Source: Pantoea agglomerans (GTDB taxonomy: Bacteria; Pseudomonadota; Gammaproteobacteria; Enterobacterales; Enterobacteriaceae). Taken from it: a stretch of 64,000 nucleotides of DNA. The notes beneath the pieces are model-generated. The model ran no database searches. It was not told where the DNA came from and worked only from the letters and a program-made list of their open reading frames with translations. The stretch's first letter is position 1, and each line of letters starts with the position of its first letter. Both the position numbers and the translations under genes were made by a program. Of the stretch, positions 63,438 to 64,000 are shown one piece after another. The stretch spans positions 682,001 through 746,000 of the forward strand of contig NZ_CP083809.1 of NCBI RefSeq assembly GCF_020149765.1. Direction: 5' to 3'.

Positions 63438-64000
63438 ATGATTTCTCTGGACAGGTTCCAGCAGCGTCGCCAGGCGCTACTGGCGAAAATGGCTCCCGGC
63501 AGCGCCGCCTTGATCTTTGCCGCGCCGGAGGTGACCCGCAGCAACGACAGCGAATATCCCTTCCGGCAGAACAGCGACTTCTGGTATTTCACCGGCTTCA
63601 ACGAGCCGCAGGCGCTGCTGGTGCTGATAAAAAGCGACGAGACCCACAATCATAGCGTGCTGTTCAACCGCGTGCGGGACCTCACGGCGGAGATCTGGTT
63701 CGGCCGTCGGCTGGGTCAGGATGCCGCCCCTGAAAAGCTGGGGGTCGATCGCGCGCTGCCCTGGGAAGATATCGCCCAGCAGCTGCATCTGCTGTTGAAC
63801 GGGCTGGACGTGGTCTATCACGCGCAGGGTGAATATGCGGAAGCGGATGCGCTGGTATTCGCGGCGCTGGATAAACTGCGCCGCGGCTTTCGCCAGAATT
63901 TCAGCGCGCCGGCGACCCTCACCGACTGGCGTCCCTGGGTGCATGAAATGCGTCTGTTCAAGGATGAAGAGGAGATAGCGCTCCTGCGCCGCGCCGGGCA
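63438..64000 (+). CDS. pepP: Xaa-Pro aminopeptidase, N-terminal part
   Basis: Starts at ATG 63438 after CAGGGAG and stays open for 187 codons to the right edge. The visible part (MISLDRFQQRRQ, NDSEYPFRQNSDFWYFTGFNEP, WFGRRLGQ, WRPWVHEMRLFKDEEEIALLRRAG) is the N-terminal domain of aminopeptidase P; the dimanganese pita-bread catalytic domain lies beyond the window. The enzyme removes N-terminal residues preceding proline. Confidence 0.95.
   Translation, partial: MISLDRFQQRRQALLAKMAPGSAALIFAAPEVTRSNDSEYPFRQNSDFWYFTGFNEPQALLVLIKSDETHNHSVLFNRVRDLTAEIWFGRRLGQDAAPEKLGVDRALPWEDIAQQLHLLLNGLDVVYHAQGEYAEADALVFAALDKLRRGFRQNFSAPATLTDWRPWVHEMRLFKDEEEIALLRRAG

Noticed and set aside
1-64000. tRNA, rRNA, insertion sequence, integrase or prophage genes
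   Set aside because: None recognised on either strand; the accessory blocks carry no mobility genes.
63438-64000. Treating pepP as a truncated pseudogene
   Set aside because: It is cut only by the window edge; the frame and motifs are intact up to base 64000.

Overview
The window is chromosomal DNA from a gamma-proteobacterium of the order Enterobacterales. From 8.1 kb to the right end, the gene order is the core Escherichia-type order read through hemW-rdgB-yggT-yggS / yggR / ruvX-yqgE-gshB-rsmE-endA-sprT-galP-metK / speA ... speB-loiP / tktA-epd-pgk-fbaA-mscS-argO-yggE / argP / rpiA / serA / fau-ssrS-zapA / ygfB-pepP. The encoded proteins are close to the E. coli ones in length and motifs. 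The high-GC coding, the absence of the ansB and cmt neighbours, and the giant adhesin fit the Erwiniaceae (Pantoea, Mixta or Erwinia type), but the genus is an inference.

Layout. (1) 1-1.35 kb: an unrecognised partial gene, a cold-shock-domain protein with an unassigned C-terminal half, and a cspA-type gene with a conserved cold-shock promoter and long leader. (2) 1.5-8.1 kb: accessory block of a CitA/DcuS-type sensor kinase and its regulator, then a three-gene binding-protein-dependent ABC importer of the Fe(3+)/AfuABC family (binding protein, fused double permease, ATPase). (3) 8.1-19.6 kb: core housekeeping genes, mostly on the minus strand (radical SAM, ITPase, PLP protein, PilT-like ATPase, RuvX, glutathione synthetase, 16S rRNA methylase, endonuclease I, SprT, galactose permease, SAM synthetase). 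galP carries a CRP-like and a GalR-like site. (4) 20.0-22.3 kb: a small well-translated leader ORF and speA. (5) 22.3-47.0 kb: a roughly 24.7 kb accessory island between speA and speB, which are neighbours in E. coli. It holds an AT-rich regulatory gap with an RcsAB-like box, a degenerate EAL-domain protein, a 5971-residue BapA/LapF-type adhesin, and a dedicated type I secretion system (TolC-like channel, LapB-type ABC exporter, HlyD-type adaptor). (6) 47-64 kb: speB, a YidB-like gene, loiP, then transketolase, Epd, Pgk and FbaA, mechanosensitive channel, arginine exporter, ArgP, RpiA, SerA, 6S RNA, ZapA, YgfB and the start of PepP.

How the genes work together. The island is a self-contained surface-adhesion module: the secretion genes overlap by four bases (ATGA) and follow the adhesin through a weak terminator-like hairpin that could set the cargo-to-machine ratio. 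The EAL-like protein and the palindromic sites suggest control by envelope stress or c-di-GMP signalling. The CitAB-like pair beside the importer suggests substrate-induced uptake of a carboxylate, a metal-carboxylate or a similar anion. speA and speB still encode the arginine-agmatine-putrescine route but are now probably two transcription units, since a strong terminator lies before speB.
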